Positions 9,886-18,575 are shown, numbered from the stretch's first letter. The stretch: 64,000 nt of DNA from Amycolatopsis sp. WAC 01376 (GCF_003947415.1 NZ_QHKL01000006.1:310001-374000), one strand, 5' to 3'. The notes: generated by a model not told the origin, from the sequence alone. Made by a program: numbers and translations.

Positions 9886-10860
9886 ATGCGGATGCTTCAG
9901 CGCACGACCGCAGCCGTGCTCGCGCTCGCCGTGGCAGCGGCGCTCACAGCAGGCTGCACGATCGGCAAGGACGAGACCGGCGCCCAGGTGGGCGCGGGTT
10001 CCATCACGAAGATCGACGCGCTGAACGGCGCCCAGGTCCGCGTCAGCTCCAAGGAGTTCGACGAGCAGCTGCTACTCGGTCAGATCGCCCTCGTCGCACT
10101 TCAGGCGGCCGGGGCCAGCCCGCAGGACAAGACCAACATCACCGGCTCGAGCAATGTCCGCCGGGCGCTCACCAGCGGCGCGGTCGACCTGTATTGGGAG
10201 TACACCGGCACCGCCTGGATCAGCTACCTGAACCAGACCAAGCCGATCAGCGATCCGCAGGCGCAGTACGAAGCGGTCAAACAAGCCGACACCGCCAACG
10301 GCGTCACCTGGTGGGCACGTTCGCCCGCCAACGACACCTACGCCCTCGCCGGGAACCCGGCGACACTGGCCCGGACCGGCGTCAAGACGCTGTCCGACTA
10401 CGCGGCCCTGGTGAAGCGGGACCCGGCCGCGGCCTCGACTTGTATGGGCCCCGAGTTCAAGAGCCGGGACGACGGATTCCCCGGCCTGGCGAAGACCTAC
10501 GGGTTCACCCTGCCCGACCCGCACGTGCACCTGCTCAACGACGCCGTCGTCTACACGAGCATCGGCAAGGGGGACCCCTGCGGCTTCGGCTCGGTCGCCT
10601 CCACCGACGGGCGCGTGGCCGCGCAGCAACTCACCGTGCTCGAGGACGACAAGCACTTCTTCCCGACGTACAACCCCGCGATCACGATCGCCACTCCGCT
10701 CGCGCAGAAATACCCGCAGCTGGAGCAGGTCTTCACGCCGATCGCCGCGAAGCTCGACACCGCGACGCTCACGGACCTGAACAAGAAGGTCAGCGTCGAC
10801 GGCCAGAAGCCCGCCACGGTCGCCCGCGACTGGCTCAAGTCGGCGGGTTTCATCAGCTGA
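9886..10860 (+). CDS. Glycine betaine/choline-type substrate-binding lipoprotein (OpuAC/ProX family)
   Basis: Extracytoplasmic receptor of 324 residues for the fused transporter just upstream. The signal peptide ends in the lipobox LTAGC, so it should be diacylated and anchored to the outer face of the membrane. The mature part has OpuAC features: VRVSSKEFDEQLLLGQIA near the start, then ITGSSNVRRALTSGAVDLYWEYTGTAW in the ligand-binding lobe. AAGGAGGA precedes the ATG at ideal spacing, and the 28-bp gap implies one operon. The ligand is probably a quaternary ammonium osmoprotectant, inferred from family membership. Confidence 0.92.
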   Translation: MRMLQRTTAAVLALAVAAALTAGCTIGKDETGAQVGAGSITKIDALNGAQVRVSSKEFDEQLLLGQIALVALQAAGASPQDKTNITGSSNVRRALTSGAVDLYWEYTGTAWISYLNQTKPISDPQAQYEAVKQADTANGVTWWARSPANDTYALAGNPATLARTGVKTLSDYAALVKRDPAAASTCMGPEFKSRDDGFPGLAKTYGFTLPDPHVHLLNDAVVYTSIGKGDPCGFGSVASTDGRVAAQQLTVLEDDKHFFPTYNPAITIATPLAQKYPQLEQVFTPIAAKLDTATLTDLNKKVSVDGQKPATVARDWLKSAGFIS

Positions 10861-10891
10861 ACCGCCTGTCGCCGCGGCGGGCGGGAAAGGA

Positions 10892-11027
10892 TCGATCAAG
10901 CCGGACAAGTCGCCGGCAGGGGACCCGGGGCGCGACTGTCCACACGGGACGCTAGCCCGGATCAGGGTGCGCGATTTGGGTGCTTTGTGCAGCTGTGAGA
11001 GGGGGTCGTGAGTGGCAATGAGGGTTA
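10892..11027. repeat. Dispersed noncoding repeat, copy 1
   Basis: About 136 bp, starting TCGATCAAGCCGGACAAGTC, that recurs with few differences at 33653-33787. Both lie downstream of plus-strand genes and end in the sequence AGGGGGTCGTGAGTG. The right end of this copy is also the left terminal repeat of the element at 11000-11473. Neither copy has a plausible reading frame, so this is an intergenic repeat family. Confidence 0.85.
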
Positions 11028-11255
11028 GAGTCAAGGGTGTCTTAGGTACCTACGTGGTTGAGGCTGCGGTTGATGCCAGGCCCCGGACTCGGTCATCGCC
11101 ACGTTCGCCCCACAGGCGCCAGCAGCCACAACAGTGGCGCGTGAAGGCCCCCTTCCCTCGGCTCAGCCGAGGAAACTCGACCTTCACACCTCCCCCCGGT
11201 ACCCAAAGGACTCCAGCCAGGCGCTCACGTGAGTGGTCGCGGTTCGTGGGGATGT

Positions 11256-11304
11256 CGTGAAGGGCCCCTTTGAGACGATGAACGTCTCAAAGGGGCCCTT
11301 CACG
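11256..11304. terminator. Perfect 22-bp inverted repeat, bidirectional terminator-like hairpin
   Basis: Arms 11256-11277 and 11283-11304 are exactly complementary, with a 5-base loop. It lies between the plus-strand lipoprotein gene and the minus-strand ABC gene, which converge here, so it could end transcription from both. There is no U-tract, as is common in high-GC actinomycetes. Confidence 0.6.
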
Positions 11305-11315
11305 CGCAGAACCCG

Positions 11316-11372
11316 AGTACATGAAGGACCCCATCCTTGCGCCTAGGTACAGGAAGGGGTCCTTCATGTACT
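11316..11372. terminator. Second hairpin, 17-bp arms
   Basis: Arms 11316-11332 and 11356-11372 are exactly complementary around a 23-base centre. It follows the previous hairpin by 11 bases in the same convergent gap and lies inside the same repeat element. Terminator or mRNA-stabilising roles are both possible. Confidence 0.5.
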
Positions 11373-11587
11373 TCAACCCGGCATCACGTCATCACGCAAG
11401 AAGCGCCACAGGTCACGCAGTAGGTACCCAAGGGGAAGCTCGCTAGAACGACCATTGCCACTCACGACCCCCTGACAAACGGCCCATTTCGTCATCATCG
11501 GACATTCAGTCATCGAAATTTGTCCACAGTGGACGCAAGGACGCGCCGGATTCCGCCCATTTCGTCACGAATACGAGGAGCTTCCCG

Positions 11588-12673
11588 TCATCCGAGGCAG
11601 GCGCGGACGGCTTTGGTCAGATTCGCCGCCCTGGGGTCGTCGGGCCGGAAGCCGACGAACAACAGCAGCAGGATCACCGGAAGCCCGATCGTCATGATCA
11701 TCGTGCTGGGATTGCGCAAGGTGTGCTTGGTGTTGCGCCGCACCATGGTCACCGCGAAGAACACGTCGTCGAGGTCGGGGGTGGTGTGCACGGACAACCC
11801 GTCGACTTCGATCGCGGCCTGCTCCAGCCGGTCCAGGAGTGCCCGCAGCGCCGAGACGCCGCCGTCGCTCGGAACCTGCAGGGTGAGGGCATCGTCGTCA
11901 CGGGTCGACCCGCCGAGAGCGCGGGCCGCCGCGTCGAGACCGGCCGTGTCACCGAAGCGAAGCCGCACGTGGCCGCCGGGGATTCCGCGTTTGAGTTCGT
12001 CCGGGGTGCCGGACGCGACGAGCTTGCCGTGGTCGAGGACGGCGATCCGGTCGGCCAGTTCGTCGGCCTCCTCCAGGTACTGCGTGGTCAGGAAGATCGT
12101 GACGCCTTCGGCCACCAGTTCGCGGACGATCTGCCACATCGTGTGGCGGCTGCGCGGGTCCAGGCCGGTGGTCGGCTCGTCGAGGAAGATGATCCGCGGG
12201 CCGCCGACCAGCGTCATCGCCAAGTCCAGGCGGCGCCGCATGCCACCGGAGTAGGTCGATGCCTGCTTCCCGGCAGCCTCCACGAGATCGAACCGATCGA
12301 GCAGTTCGGCGACTCGCCGTCGGCCCTCCGCACGACCGAGATGGTTCAAGTCGGCCATGAGGACGAGGTTCTCCTCGCCGGTGAGCAGGTCGTCCACCGC
12401 GGAGAACTGGCCGGTGACCCCGATCGCGCGGCGGACCGCCTCCGGTTCCTTCGCGAGGTCGTGCCCGGCGATCCACGCTCGGCCGCCGTCGGAGCCGATC
12501 AGTGTGGACAGGATCCGCACGGCGGTGGTCTTGCCCGCCCCGTTCGGGCCGAGCAGTGAGAACGTCGTGCCTTCGGCGACGTCCAGGTCGATGCCGTCGA
12601 GCACCACCTTGTCTCCGAACGACTTGCGCAGCCCGGTCACCGTGATCGCCGATCGTGCTCGTGTGCTGGTCAT
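11588..12673 (-). CDS. DrrA-type ABC exporter ATPase fused to a truncated permease fragment
   Basis: Residues 1-318 are a daunorubicin-resistance-type ATPase: Walker A GPNGAGKTT, signature YSGGMRRRLDLA, Walker B IIFLDEPTTGLDP, then TTQYLEEADELADR. Instead of stopping, the frame runs straight into the first residues of a DrrB-type permease (VRRNTKHTLRNPSTMIMTIG, then PVILLLLFV). It then enters an unrelated tail ending KAVRACLG. The permease core is missing, so this looks like a deletion product: an ATPase with no membrane partner. The ATG is preceded by GAGGGGGA. It diverges from the PadR regulator at 12839, whose operator-like sites lie between them. The ATPase domain itself looks intact. Confidence 0.85.
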   Translation of the reverse strand: MTSTRARSAITVTGLRKSFGDKVVLDGIDLDVAEGTTFSLLGPNGAGKTTAVRILSTLIGSDGGRAWIAGHDLAKEPEAVRRAIGVTGQFSAVDDLLTGEENLVLMADLNHLGRAEGRRRVAELLDRFDLVEAAGKQASTYSGGMRRRLDLAMTLVGGPRIIFLDEPTTGLDPRSRHTMWQIVRELVAEGVTIFLTTQYLEEADELADRIAVLDHGKLVASGTPDELKRGIPGGHVRLRFGDTAGLDAAARALGGSTRDDDALTLQVPSDGGVSALRALLDRLEQAAIEVDGLSVHTTPDLDDVFFAVTMVRRNTKHTLRNPSTMIMTIGLPVILLLLFVGFRPDDPRAANLTKAVRACLG

Positions 12674-12780
12674 GTTCCCCCTCTCTTCTTCGTGGCGCTG
12701 TCGGCCACGGATGAAAGGAGAGTGCGAGCGGCCGGTTTCACCATGGCTTCATCGCGGTGTCGCGCGGTCCGAAGTACTCT

Positions 12781-12816
12781 GTGATACTTTGTACTGGTAC
12801 TCGGTGGCACTGGGTA
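12781..12816. promoter_or_regulatory. Pair of operator-like direct repeats GTGNNACTNNGTA
   Basis: Two 13-base sites, 12781-12793 and 12804-12816, lie in the same orientation with starts 23 bp apart. They sit between the divergent ABC ATPase and padR genes. The same pair with the same 23-bp phase occurs at 22218-22253 before the intact exporter. They are the likely binding sites of the PadR protein encoded next to this pair. Confidence 0.65.
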
Positions 12817-12838
12817 CTGGATGTCGAAAGGGGGCACG

Positions 12839-13165
12839 ATGGACGATCTGACCGAGATGCTGAAGGGCACGCTCGAGGGTTGTGTGCTGCAGATCGTCGG
12901 CGGCGAGGAGACCTACGGGTATGCCATCACGCGTCGCTTGAACGAACTCGGCTTCGCCGACGTCGTCGAAGGGACGGTGTACACCATCCTGCTGAGACTG
13001 GAAAAGAACGGGCTGGTCCAGGTGACGAAACGGCCGTCCGAGCAGGGGCCGCCGCGCAAGTTCTACGCGCTCAACGACGCGGGGCGTGGAGAACTCGCGA
13101 GGTTCTGGGCGAAATGGGAGTACGTCAGTTCGCGGATCGACAAGCTCAAGGAGGGCGGGAAATGA
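12839..13165 (+). CDS. PadR-family transcriptional regulator
   Basis: Winged-helix repressor of 108 residues. It has the PadR pattern: MLKGTLEGCVLQIV start, GYAITRRLNELGF, the recognition region GTVYTILLRLEKNGLV, and the wing GPPRKFYALNDAGR. The ATG at 12839 is preferred over 12821 because AAAGGGGG lies six bases before it. It overlaps the next gene by four bases (ATGA). PadR proteins often repress multidrug exporters and lose DNA binding on drug contact. Here the neighbouring and the distant DrrAB-like exporters carry matching sites, which makes them the natural targets. Confidence 0.92.
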   Translation: MDDLTEMLKGTLEGCVLQIVGGEETYGYAITRRLNELGFADVVEGTVYTILLRLEKNGLVQVTKRPSEQGPPRKFYALNDAGRGELARFWAKWEYVSSRIDKLKEGGK

Positions 13166-13518
13166 ACTTCTGGGAGACCATCACCGGTAGCGATCTCACC
13201 AGGGAATGGAAGGCGTTCGAAGTCCGGGCCAAGGCCTTGCCCGCCGACCACCGATCGGCGTGGGAAGCGATCACGGCGCATCTTTCTTCCTATTCGGACT
13301 TCAGCGGACGGAACCTGACGCCGATTTTCGACGCCGCTTTGGGGCTGCTCGAGGAAACCGCGGCGGACGGGCAGAACGTGCACGACGTGCTGGGCGATGA
13401 CATCGAGGGCTTCTGCGCGGCGCTGGCCGGGGGAGAACGTGGCCGTGGCTATCGCGACCGCTGGCGCGAGCAGCTGAACAGGAACGTCGCCAGGAAACTG
13501 AAGCAGCTGGGAGGCTGA
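13162..13518 (+). CDS. DUF1048 protein
   Basis: A 118-residue, mostly helical cytoplasmic protein of the DUF1048 family (MNFWETITGSDLTREWKAFE start, ALPADHRSAWEAI, then LLEETAADGQNVHDVLGDDI). It starts within the stop of padR and is followed two bases later by a second DUF1048 gene. This padR-DUF1048 grouping is common in Gram-positive bacteria, but the biochemical role is unknown; a partner of the PadR regulator is one possibility. The two DUF1048 copies are paralogues with different N-termini. Confidence 0.85.
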   Translation: MNFWETITGSDLTREWKAFEVRAKALPADHRSAWEAITAHLSSYSDFSGRNLTPIFDAALGLLEETAADGQNVHDVLGDDIEGFCAALAGGERGRGYRDRWREQLNRNVARKLKQLGG

Positions 13519-13519
13519 C

Positions 13520-13834
13520 ATGGGCATCCAGGACATCATCGAGGGCAAGAAGCAGTGGCGCGCGCACGTGGCACGGGTCAAGGCGCTCCCGCCGGACTAT
13601 CGGATCGTCTACCAGGAGATGCAGAAGTACCTTTTCAAGGTGGGACCGGTCGACCTCGCCGACGGGCCCCTGCTCCCCGGGATCGTGGACTTCTTCGAGG
13701 AGGGTGCCGCGTCCGGCAAGGGAGTACTGGAACTCATCGGCGACGATGTCGCCGCCTTCTGCGACGACCTGATCAAGGACTCGCCCACCTACGCGGACCT
13801 CTATCAGGAGTCCATCGGCGGGGCGGGGAAGTAG
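13520..13834 (+). CDS. DUF1048 protein, second copy
   Basis: A 104-residue protein sharing with the previous gene the layout KALPPDYRIVYQEMQKYL, then FFEEGAASGKGVLELIGDDV and a short helical end. GGGAGG lies shortly before its ATG. Third gene of the padR operon; function unknown. Most likely cytoplasmic, since no signal or membrane segment is present. Confidence 0.85.
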   Translation: MGIQDIIEGKKQWRAHVARVKALPPDYRIVYQEMQKYLFKVGPVDLADGPLLPGIVDFFEEGAASGKGVLELIGDDVAAFCDDLIKDSPTYADLYQESIGGAGK

Positions 13835-13848
13835 GTGGCCTTTCCTTG

Positions 13849-13956
13849 TCAGGTCAGGGTTTCGAGTAGGTCGGCAGCGGCGGAGACACCGTTCTCCGCA
13901 CGGATATCGACGTCGAGTTCTTCCGCCCGCTGACCCATCTCGGTGTCGCTGGAAAA
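13849..13956 (-). pseudogene. Possible 3' remnant of a glycosyltransferase gene
   Basis: On the minus strand a short open stretch ends GQRAEELDVDIRAENG, then VSAAADLLETLT and a stop at 13849. This resembles the C-terminal helix of UGT/MGT-type macrolide glycosyltransferases. No upstream part of such a gene exists: the frame dissolves before the repeat element at 14101. The call rests on about 30 residues and is tentative. Confidence 0.3.
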
Positions 13957-14100
13957 GGTCCGGAAAGTCTTGATGCGATTTTGACGGGCTGAGGCTGTGA
14001 GCATTTCGCCGGCTTCAAGGTGGTCAGGAGGTCTTCATGGCGAGGTTCCGGACCGGCCACGGGAGCCGGCCTCGTCTTGAGTGTCCATGTGCGGTTTCGG

Positions 14101-14318
14101 CGGGGGTCGTGAGTGGCGATTCGGGTTAGAACCAAGGGTGTCTTAGGTATCTACGTGGGTTCCGGCTGCGGTTGATGCCGGGCCCGGTCCGTTAAGGCCT
14201 CCAGCCAGGCGCTCACGTGAGTGTTCGAGGTCGTGGGGATGTCGTGAAGGGCTCGACGGCGGCCCCATCGGAAGCACTGAAGCAGCCGCCCGCTCATCCT
14301 CGCTACTCACGACCCCCG
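14101..14318. mobile_element. Noncoding element with terminal inverted repeats (MITE-like), short copy
   Basis: Ends 14101-14119 and 14300-14318 are inverted repeats with one mismatch in 19. They match the ends of the 474-bp element at 11000. Internal blocks are also shared, but the central hairpin region is missing, so this looks like an internally deleted copy. It lies between the DUF1048 operon and the GAF-ANTAR gene and holds no gene. Confidence 0.55.
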
Positions 14319-14420
14319 GACCAGGCACGAAACGGCCGGATATCGATACGCCTCGCCACGGGCTTGGAAGCCTGCGGCGGCAGCCGTGTTCGCTCCTTCT
14401 GGCGGTAGCGCTACAATGAG

Positions 14421-14693
14421 TCACGTATCGTGAGGTCGTTCAGACTGTGTGGAACCGGTCGGATTGTGGCCTCGGGCGGGCCACCGAAAAATGAGGCGAG
14501 CCGAGCACCTGCCAGCGGGCATGACGTACCCCTCTGCGGGGTAACTGCTCCTGAGCGCGCCGGTGGCCGGATCCACGTCACCGCGGTTGAGGAACCACTC
14601 GACAGGTGACTTCGATTGCACAACCCTGAACACCGCTTCGCCGCCGCCGAGACGGCGCCTGATGCGGCAGGTCTCGCGGTGAACCCATGACAC
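14421..14693 (-). CDS. Possible small hypothetical protein
   Basis: A 90-codon minus-strand frame starting with GTG, divergent from and overlapping the first bases of the GAF-ANTAR gene. It reads protein-like (VEWFLNRGDVDPATGALRSS, then YPAEGYVMPAGRC) and has mostly G or C at third positions over its first 40 codons. No ribosome site or known family was recognised. It could also be spurious. Confidence 0.3.
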   Translation of the reverse strand: MSWVHRETCRIRRRLGGGEAVFRVVQSKSPVEWFLNRGDVDPATGALRSSYPAEGYVMPAGRCSARLIFRWPARGHNPTGSTQSERPHDT

Positions 14694-15379
14694 CGCCCGA
14701 AGACCTCGAGACCATTCTGGCGCGCCTGCACCGTGCGGCCGCCGACGAGCAGCATCTCGGCGCCCTCGCCTCCCTGCGCATCGCCGGGCTTCTCGGTCTG
14801 GACGCTCTCACCATCGACCTGGTCAACAGCGCCGGGACACTGGAACTGGTGTGGTGCGACCCCGTCGACGGGCCAGGGCCCGAGCTGGACACCCTGCAAT
14901 ACACGCTCGGTGACGGCCCCACCCTGGAAGCCGCCCAGCACGGCTACACGGTGACCGAACACGATCTGGCGGCCACCGACCAGGCCCGCTGGCCGCTGTT
15001 CCTGCCCGCCGCGATGCAGTCCCCGGCCCGAGCCGTCATCGCCGCCCCGCTTCGGGTTGACGGCGACACTGTCGGAGCCCTTACCGGGTACCGCGCCACG
15101 CCCGGCGCCATGACGGCATCGCAATCACGCGATTTCCATCGCGTCCGCCAAGCGTTGCTGCCCTTGGTGCTGCGGAGCGCGCCGAGTTCGGCCGGCAGCG
15201 ACTCCGGCCTCCGCCGCTACCGCGAAGAAGTCCAGCAAGCCGCCGAGTTCCTCGCCACCACCCTTGCCATCCCGCCGGATCACGCACTCGCCCGGCTCCG
15301 CGCCTACTCTTTTCGCCACGACCGGTCTCTGACCGAACTCGCCCGTGACGCCCTCACTCGCCGCGTCCGACTGGACTGA
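14687..15379 (+). CDS. GAF-ANTAR regulatory protein
   Basis: A 230-residue cytoplasmic sensor-regulator. Residues about 10-155 form a GAF domain (LGLDALTIDLVNSAGTLEL ... GDGPTLEAAQHG ... RAVIAAPLRVDGDTVGAL). Residues about 170-228 form an ANTAR RNA-binding helical bundle (QQAAEFLATTLAIPPDHALA, RLRAYSFRHDRSLTELARD). ANTAR proteins bind paired hairpins in nascent RNA to prevent termination; the GAF domain senses a small ligand or redox signal. The target RNA is not identifiable. It has its own promoter region and no operon partner. Confidence 0.9.
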   Translation: MTPPEDLETILARLHRAAADEQHLGALASLRIAGLLGLDALTIDLVNSAGTLELVWCDPVDGPGPELDTLQYTLGDGPTLEAAQHGYTVTEHDLAATDQARWPLFLPAAMQSPARAVIAAPLRVDGDTVGALTGYRATPGAMTASQSRDFHRVRQALLPLVLRSAPSSAGSDSGLRRYREEVQQAAEFLATTLAIPPDHALARLRAYSFRHDRSLTELARDALTRRVRLD

Positions 15380-15804
15380 CCACCACCCGTGGCCCAGGGA
15401 CCAGTGGCGTGGAGTGGTTCACGCCATGGTGCGGCGGCAAACCCTTGACCTGACGGCTTATTGCGGTGTGATCAGGCCGGCTTCGTCGAGGCTGCGCAGG
15501 AGGCCAAGGCCAGTGCCGAGGCCACCTCGCCGTAGGGGAGCAGCCACAGCGCCCGGATTCCCTTCGGTTCGTCCGGCGTACACGCTACCTCCGAACTCGA
15601 CCCGTCCGGTGATCAAGGGCATGGCCTGGCCGTCGCCGCGAACGTCGGACCCGCTTGTCGCGCGACATTGATGTTTTCTTTACGGCCGGCTCGGTCATTC
15701 TTGACGCTGGATCGTTAGTGTCCGCGTCGGTGCGCGGCCGTCACGCCGGGGTGGAGATGGCGGGGCGGGGTGCGGCGCACGGGAGATCCGGGGAGGACAG
15801 GGGT
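15380..15804. other. Intergenic stretch with one weak small ORF
   Basis: This 425-bp gap before the APC transporter holds no clear gene. On the minus strand, 15458-15622 encodes 54 residues ending LGLLRSLDEAGLITPQ. That reads like a genuine C-terminus and may be a small gene or the end of a lost one. The last bases carry the ribosome site GGGAGGACAGG of the transporter. Confidence 0.4.
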
Positions 15805-17784
15805 ATGACCGAGGTTCCAGAACACGCTGTGCCGGCACGGGTGGACAGCCCGGTCCGGCAGGCGGCACCGTCGGGCAAGGTGGGCCGGTGGCTGATGGAG
15901 CACCGGGTCCAGCCGGTGGGGCCGGAGAGCCATGAGGAGCACGCCACACCGCAGTCGTGGTGGAAGGTCATGTGTCTCACGGGCGTGGACTACTTCTCCA
16001 CGTTGTCCTATCTGCCCGGTATCGCCGCGCTGGCGGCGGGCGCGCTGTCGCCGCTGGCGACGTTGCTGATCGTCGCGCTCACCCTGCTCGGCATGCTGCC
16101 GATGTACCGGCGGGTGGCGAAGGAGAGCCCGCACGGTCAGGGTTCGGTCGCGATGCTGGAGAACCTGCTGCCGTTCTGGCGCGGCAAGATCTTCGTCTTG
16201 GTATTGCTGGGTTTCGTCGCGACCTCGTGGATCATCACCATCACGCTGTCCTCCGCCGATGCCACCGTGCACGCGCTGGAGAACCCGATCGCGCCGTCGT
16301 TCCTGCACGGACACGAAGTCCTGATCACGGTGATCCTGCTGCTGATCCTCGGCGGGGTGTTCCTGCTCGGGTTCAGCGAGGCGGTCGGCGTCGCGATCCC
16401 GCTGGTCGCGATCTTCCTGGTGTTGAACGCGGTGGTCGTGGTCGCCGGGATCGGTGAGGTGCTGACCGAACCCGCCGCGTTCGATCGCTGGCTGGACGCG
16501 CTGACCTCCGGCGGCGGTGGGATCGGCGGGGTCATCGGCCCGGCGATCCTGGCGTTCCCGTTGCTGGTGCTCGGATTGTCCGGTTTCGAGACCGGCGTGA
16601 GCATGATGCCGCTGGTGGCGGCGAAGGGCGAGAACGCCGAGCAGAAACTCGCGAACCGGATCCGCAACACCCGCAAGCTGCTCACCGCGGCCGCGCTGAT
16701 CATGTCGGTGTACCTGATCGCGACCAGTTTCGTCACCACGATCCTGATCCCGGCGGAACAGTTCAAACCGGGCGGCGAAGCGAACGGCCGGGCGCTGGCG
16801 TACCTGGCGCACGAGCTGATGGGCGACTGGGTCGGCACCGCGTACGACATCAGCAGCATCCTGATCCTGTGGTTCGCCGGGGCTTCGGCGATGGCCGGTT
16901 TGATCAACATCGTGCCGCGGTATCTGCCCGCCTACGGGATGGCGCCGGACTGGGCAAGGGCCGTGCGGCCGGTGGTGCTGGTCTACACCGCGATCTGTGT
17001 CCTGGTCACGATCATCTTCAACGCCGACGTCAACGCACAGGCCGGGGCGTACGCCACCGGGATCCTCGCGATGATGGTGTCCGCGTCGGTGGCCGTGGCG
17101 ATCTCCGCGGCGAAGAGGCGTCAGCGCAAGGCCGCGATCGCGTTCGCCGTGCTGACCCTGATCCTGATCTACGCGCTGGTGGAGAACGTCATCGAGAAGC
17201 CCGACGGCCTCACGATCTCCGCGTTCTTCATTCTCGGGATCATCGTGGTGTCGCTGATCTCGCGGGTCACCCGCACCACGGAACTGCGGGTGGAGCACAT
17301 CGAGTTCGACGAGCCCGCGCGCCGGTTCGTCACCGAGTCGATCGCGCACGACGGCGCGCTGACCATCATCGCGAACCGCCGTCAGGCCGGGGACGCCGAC
17401 GAATACCGGGCGAAGGAAGCCGAACAGCGAGGCCTGAACCCGGTGCCGGGCGCCGCCGACGTCCTGTTCCTCGAAATCGACGTCATCGACCCGTCCGGGT
17501 TCAGCGACGTGCTGAAGGTCCGCGGTGTCGAGATCGAGGGTTTCCGTGTCCTGCGCGTGGAAAGCCCGGCCGCGCCGAACGCGATCGCGGCTGTCCTGCT
17601 CGCGCTGCGCGACGCCACCGGTGTGCGGCCGCAGTGCCATTTCGAGTGGAGTGAGGGCAACCCGCTGGGGCATCTGTTCCGCTACCTGATCCTCGGTCGC
17701 GGCGACACCGCCCCGGTGGTCCGCGAAATCATCCGCACCAGCGAACGCGACCCGGCCCGGCGGCCGGGAATCCACGTCGGCTGA
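15805..17784 (+). CDS. APC-superfamily amino acid permease
   Basis: Membrane transporter of 659 residues. An N-terminal cytoplasmic stretch leads to about 12 membrane segments from WWKVMCLTGVDYFSTLSYLP to about residue 490, with GLSGFETGVSMMPL in the middle. A soluble C-terminal domain of about 170 residues follows. The large C-terminal domain resembles those on APC-type cation or amino acid transporters and may be regulatory. ATG 15805 is chosen because GGGAGGACAGG precedes it; the frame is open 150 bases further upstream without a ribosome site. The substrate cannot be read from sequence. Confidence 0.88.
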   Translation: MTEVPEHAVPARVDSPVRQAAPSGKVGRWLMEHRVQPVGPESHEEHATPQSWWKVMCLTGVDYFSTLSYLPGIAALAAGALSPLATLLIVALTLLGMLPMYRRVAKESPHGQGSVAMLENLLPFWRGKIFVLVLLGFVATSWIITITLSSADATVHALENPIAPSFLHGHEVLITVILLLILGGVFLLGFSEAVGVAIPLVAIFLVLNAVVVVAGIGEVLTEPAAFDRWLDALTSGGGGIGGVIGPAILAFPLLVLGLSGFETGVSMMPLVAAKGENAEQKLANRIRNTRKLLTAAALIMSVYLIATSFVTTILIPAEQFKPGGEANGRALAYLAHELMGDWVGTAYDISSILILWFAGASAMAGLINIVPRYLPAYGMAPDWARAVRPVVLVYTAICVLVTIIFNADVNAQAGAYATGILAMMVSASVAVAISAAKRRQRKAAIAFAVLTLILIYALVENVIEKPDGLTISAFFILGIIVVSLISRVTRTTELRVEHIEFDEPARRFVTESIAHDGALTIIANRRQAGDADEYRAKEAEQRGLNPVPGAADVLFLEIDVIDPSGFSDVLKVRGVEIEGFRVLRVESPAAPNAIAAVLLALRDATGVRPQCHFEWSEGNPLGHLFRYLILGRGDTAPVVREIIRTSERDPARRPGIHVG

Positions 17785-17891
17785 CATCAGGCGTCAACGC
17801 GAGGCCGTCATCGGGGCCGTCGGCGTTCTGTTCGCGTGAAAAACGCCGCACAGCGCCGGGAAACGGGTCCCGGCACGTGAAGATCGGGTGC

Positions 17892-18575
17892 ATGCGCACC
17901 TCGTATCACGAGCAACTCGACCGGCTCGTCGCCCGGCTGCCGCGGATGTCGCGGGTGGTGGCGGACATGATGGACCGTGCCGGAACCGCCCTGTTCGAGG
18001 CGGACGGCGAGCTGGCGCGCGAGGTCGTCGCCGAGAGCGCCGCCCTGGAACGGGCCAAGGTCGAGGCAGAGGGGCACGCGCACGCGATCTTGGCCCTGCA
18101 ATCCCCGGTGGCGACCGATCTGCGGGTCGTGCTGGCGGCCATCCACGCCGTCGGCGACCTCGACCGGATGGGACGCCTGGCGATTCATGTCGCCGAAGCC
18201 GTCCAGCGCAGGTATCCGGACCGGGTGGTGCCGCAGGTGCTGATGCCGCGGTTCGTCGAAATGAGTCGGATAGCGGTGTGGCTGGCGGTGATGGCAGGCC
18301 AGGCCGTCGAGAGTCGTGACGCCGTGTTGGCCCGGACGCTCATCAGCGTCGACGACGACATGGACGACCTGCACCGCACGCTCTTCACGGTGATCGATTA
18401 CCAGGACTGGGCCTACGGGACGGTGAAAGCGGTCGACGCGGTTTTGCTGAGCCGGTACTACGAACGGTTCGCCGATCACGCGGTCTCGCTGGCAAGGCAG
18501 ACCACGTTCGTCGTCACCAGCCGTCCGAAGTGGACGGGTTCCGTGCCGGTTCAGTGTGGCGTGCGGATCGCGTAG
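17892..18575 (+). CDS. phoU: PhoU-family phosphate signalling protein
   Basis: Helical protein of 227 residues made of two PhoU three-helix repeats. The first carries LERAKVEAEGHAHAILALQS and TDLRVVLAAIHAVGDLDRMG; the second carries SVDDDMDDLHRTLF and LSRYYERFADHAVSLARQ. PhoU couples the Pst phosphate transporter to the PhoR-PhoP kinase system. No pst genes are nearby, so this is a solitary copy. ATG 17892 gives the typical MRTSYHEQL start; a GTG at 17877 is also in frame. It converges on the SDR gene across two hairpins. Confidence 0.93.
   Translation: MRTSYHEQLDRLVARLPRMSRVVADMMDRAGTALFEADGELAREVVAESAALERAKVEAEGHAHAILALQSPVATDLRVVLAAIHAVGDLDRMGRLAIHVAEAVQRRYPDRVVPQVLMPRFVEMSRIAVWLAVMAGQAVESRDAVLARTLISVDDDMDDLHRTLFTVIDYQDWAYGTVKAVDAVLLSRYYERFADHAVSLARQTTFVVTSRPKWTGSVPVQCGVRIA

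Larger units (their letters stand above)
11000..11473. mobile_element. Noncoding element with 21-bp terminal inverted repeats (MITE-like), long copy
   Basis: Bases 11000-11020 (AGGGGGTCGTGAGTGGCAATG) recur as an exact inverted copy at 11453-11473. The 474-bp unit between them has no gene but contains two strong hairpins. A shorter relative at 14101-14318 shares the ends and two internal blocks, the first starting GGTTAGA (11023 here, 14124 there) and the second containing CCAGCCAGGCGCTCACGTGAG. This is the layout of a non-autonomous mobile element or REP-like unit. No target-site duplication was evident. Confidence 0.6.

Noticed and set aside
6948..9887. 979-codon open frame on the minus strand
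   Set aside because: It is antisense to the fused ABC transporter, has the repetitive Arg/Asp/Gln-rich composition of GC-rich shadow frames, and no domain.
15715..17787. 690-codon open frame on the minus strand
   Set aside because: Antisense shadow of the APC permease; composition (His/Arg/Asp runs) is not protein-like.
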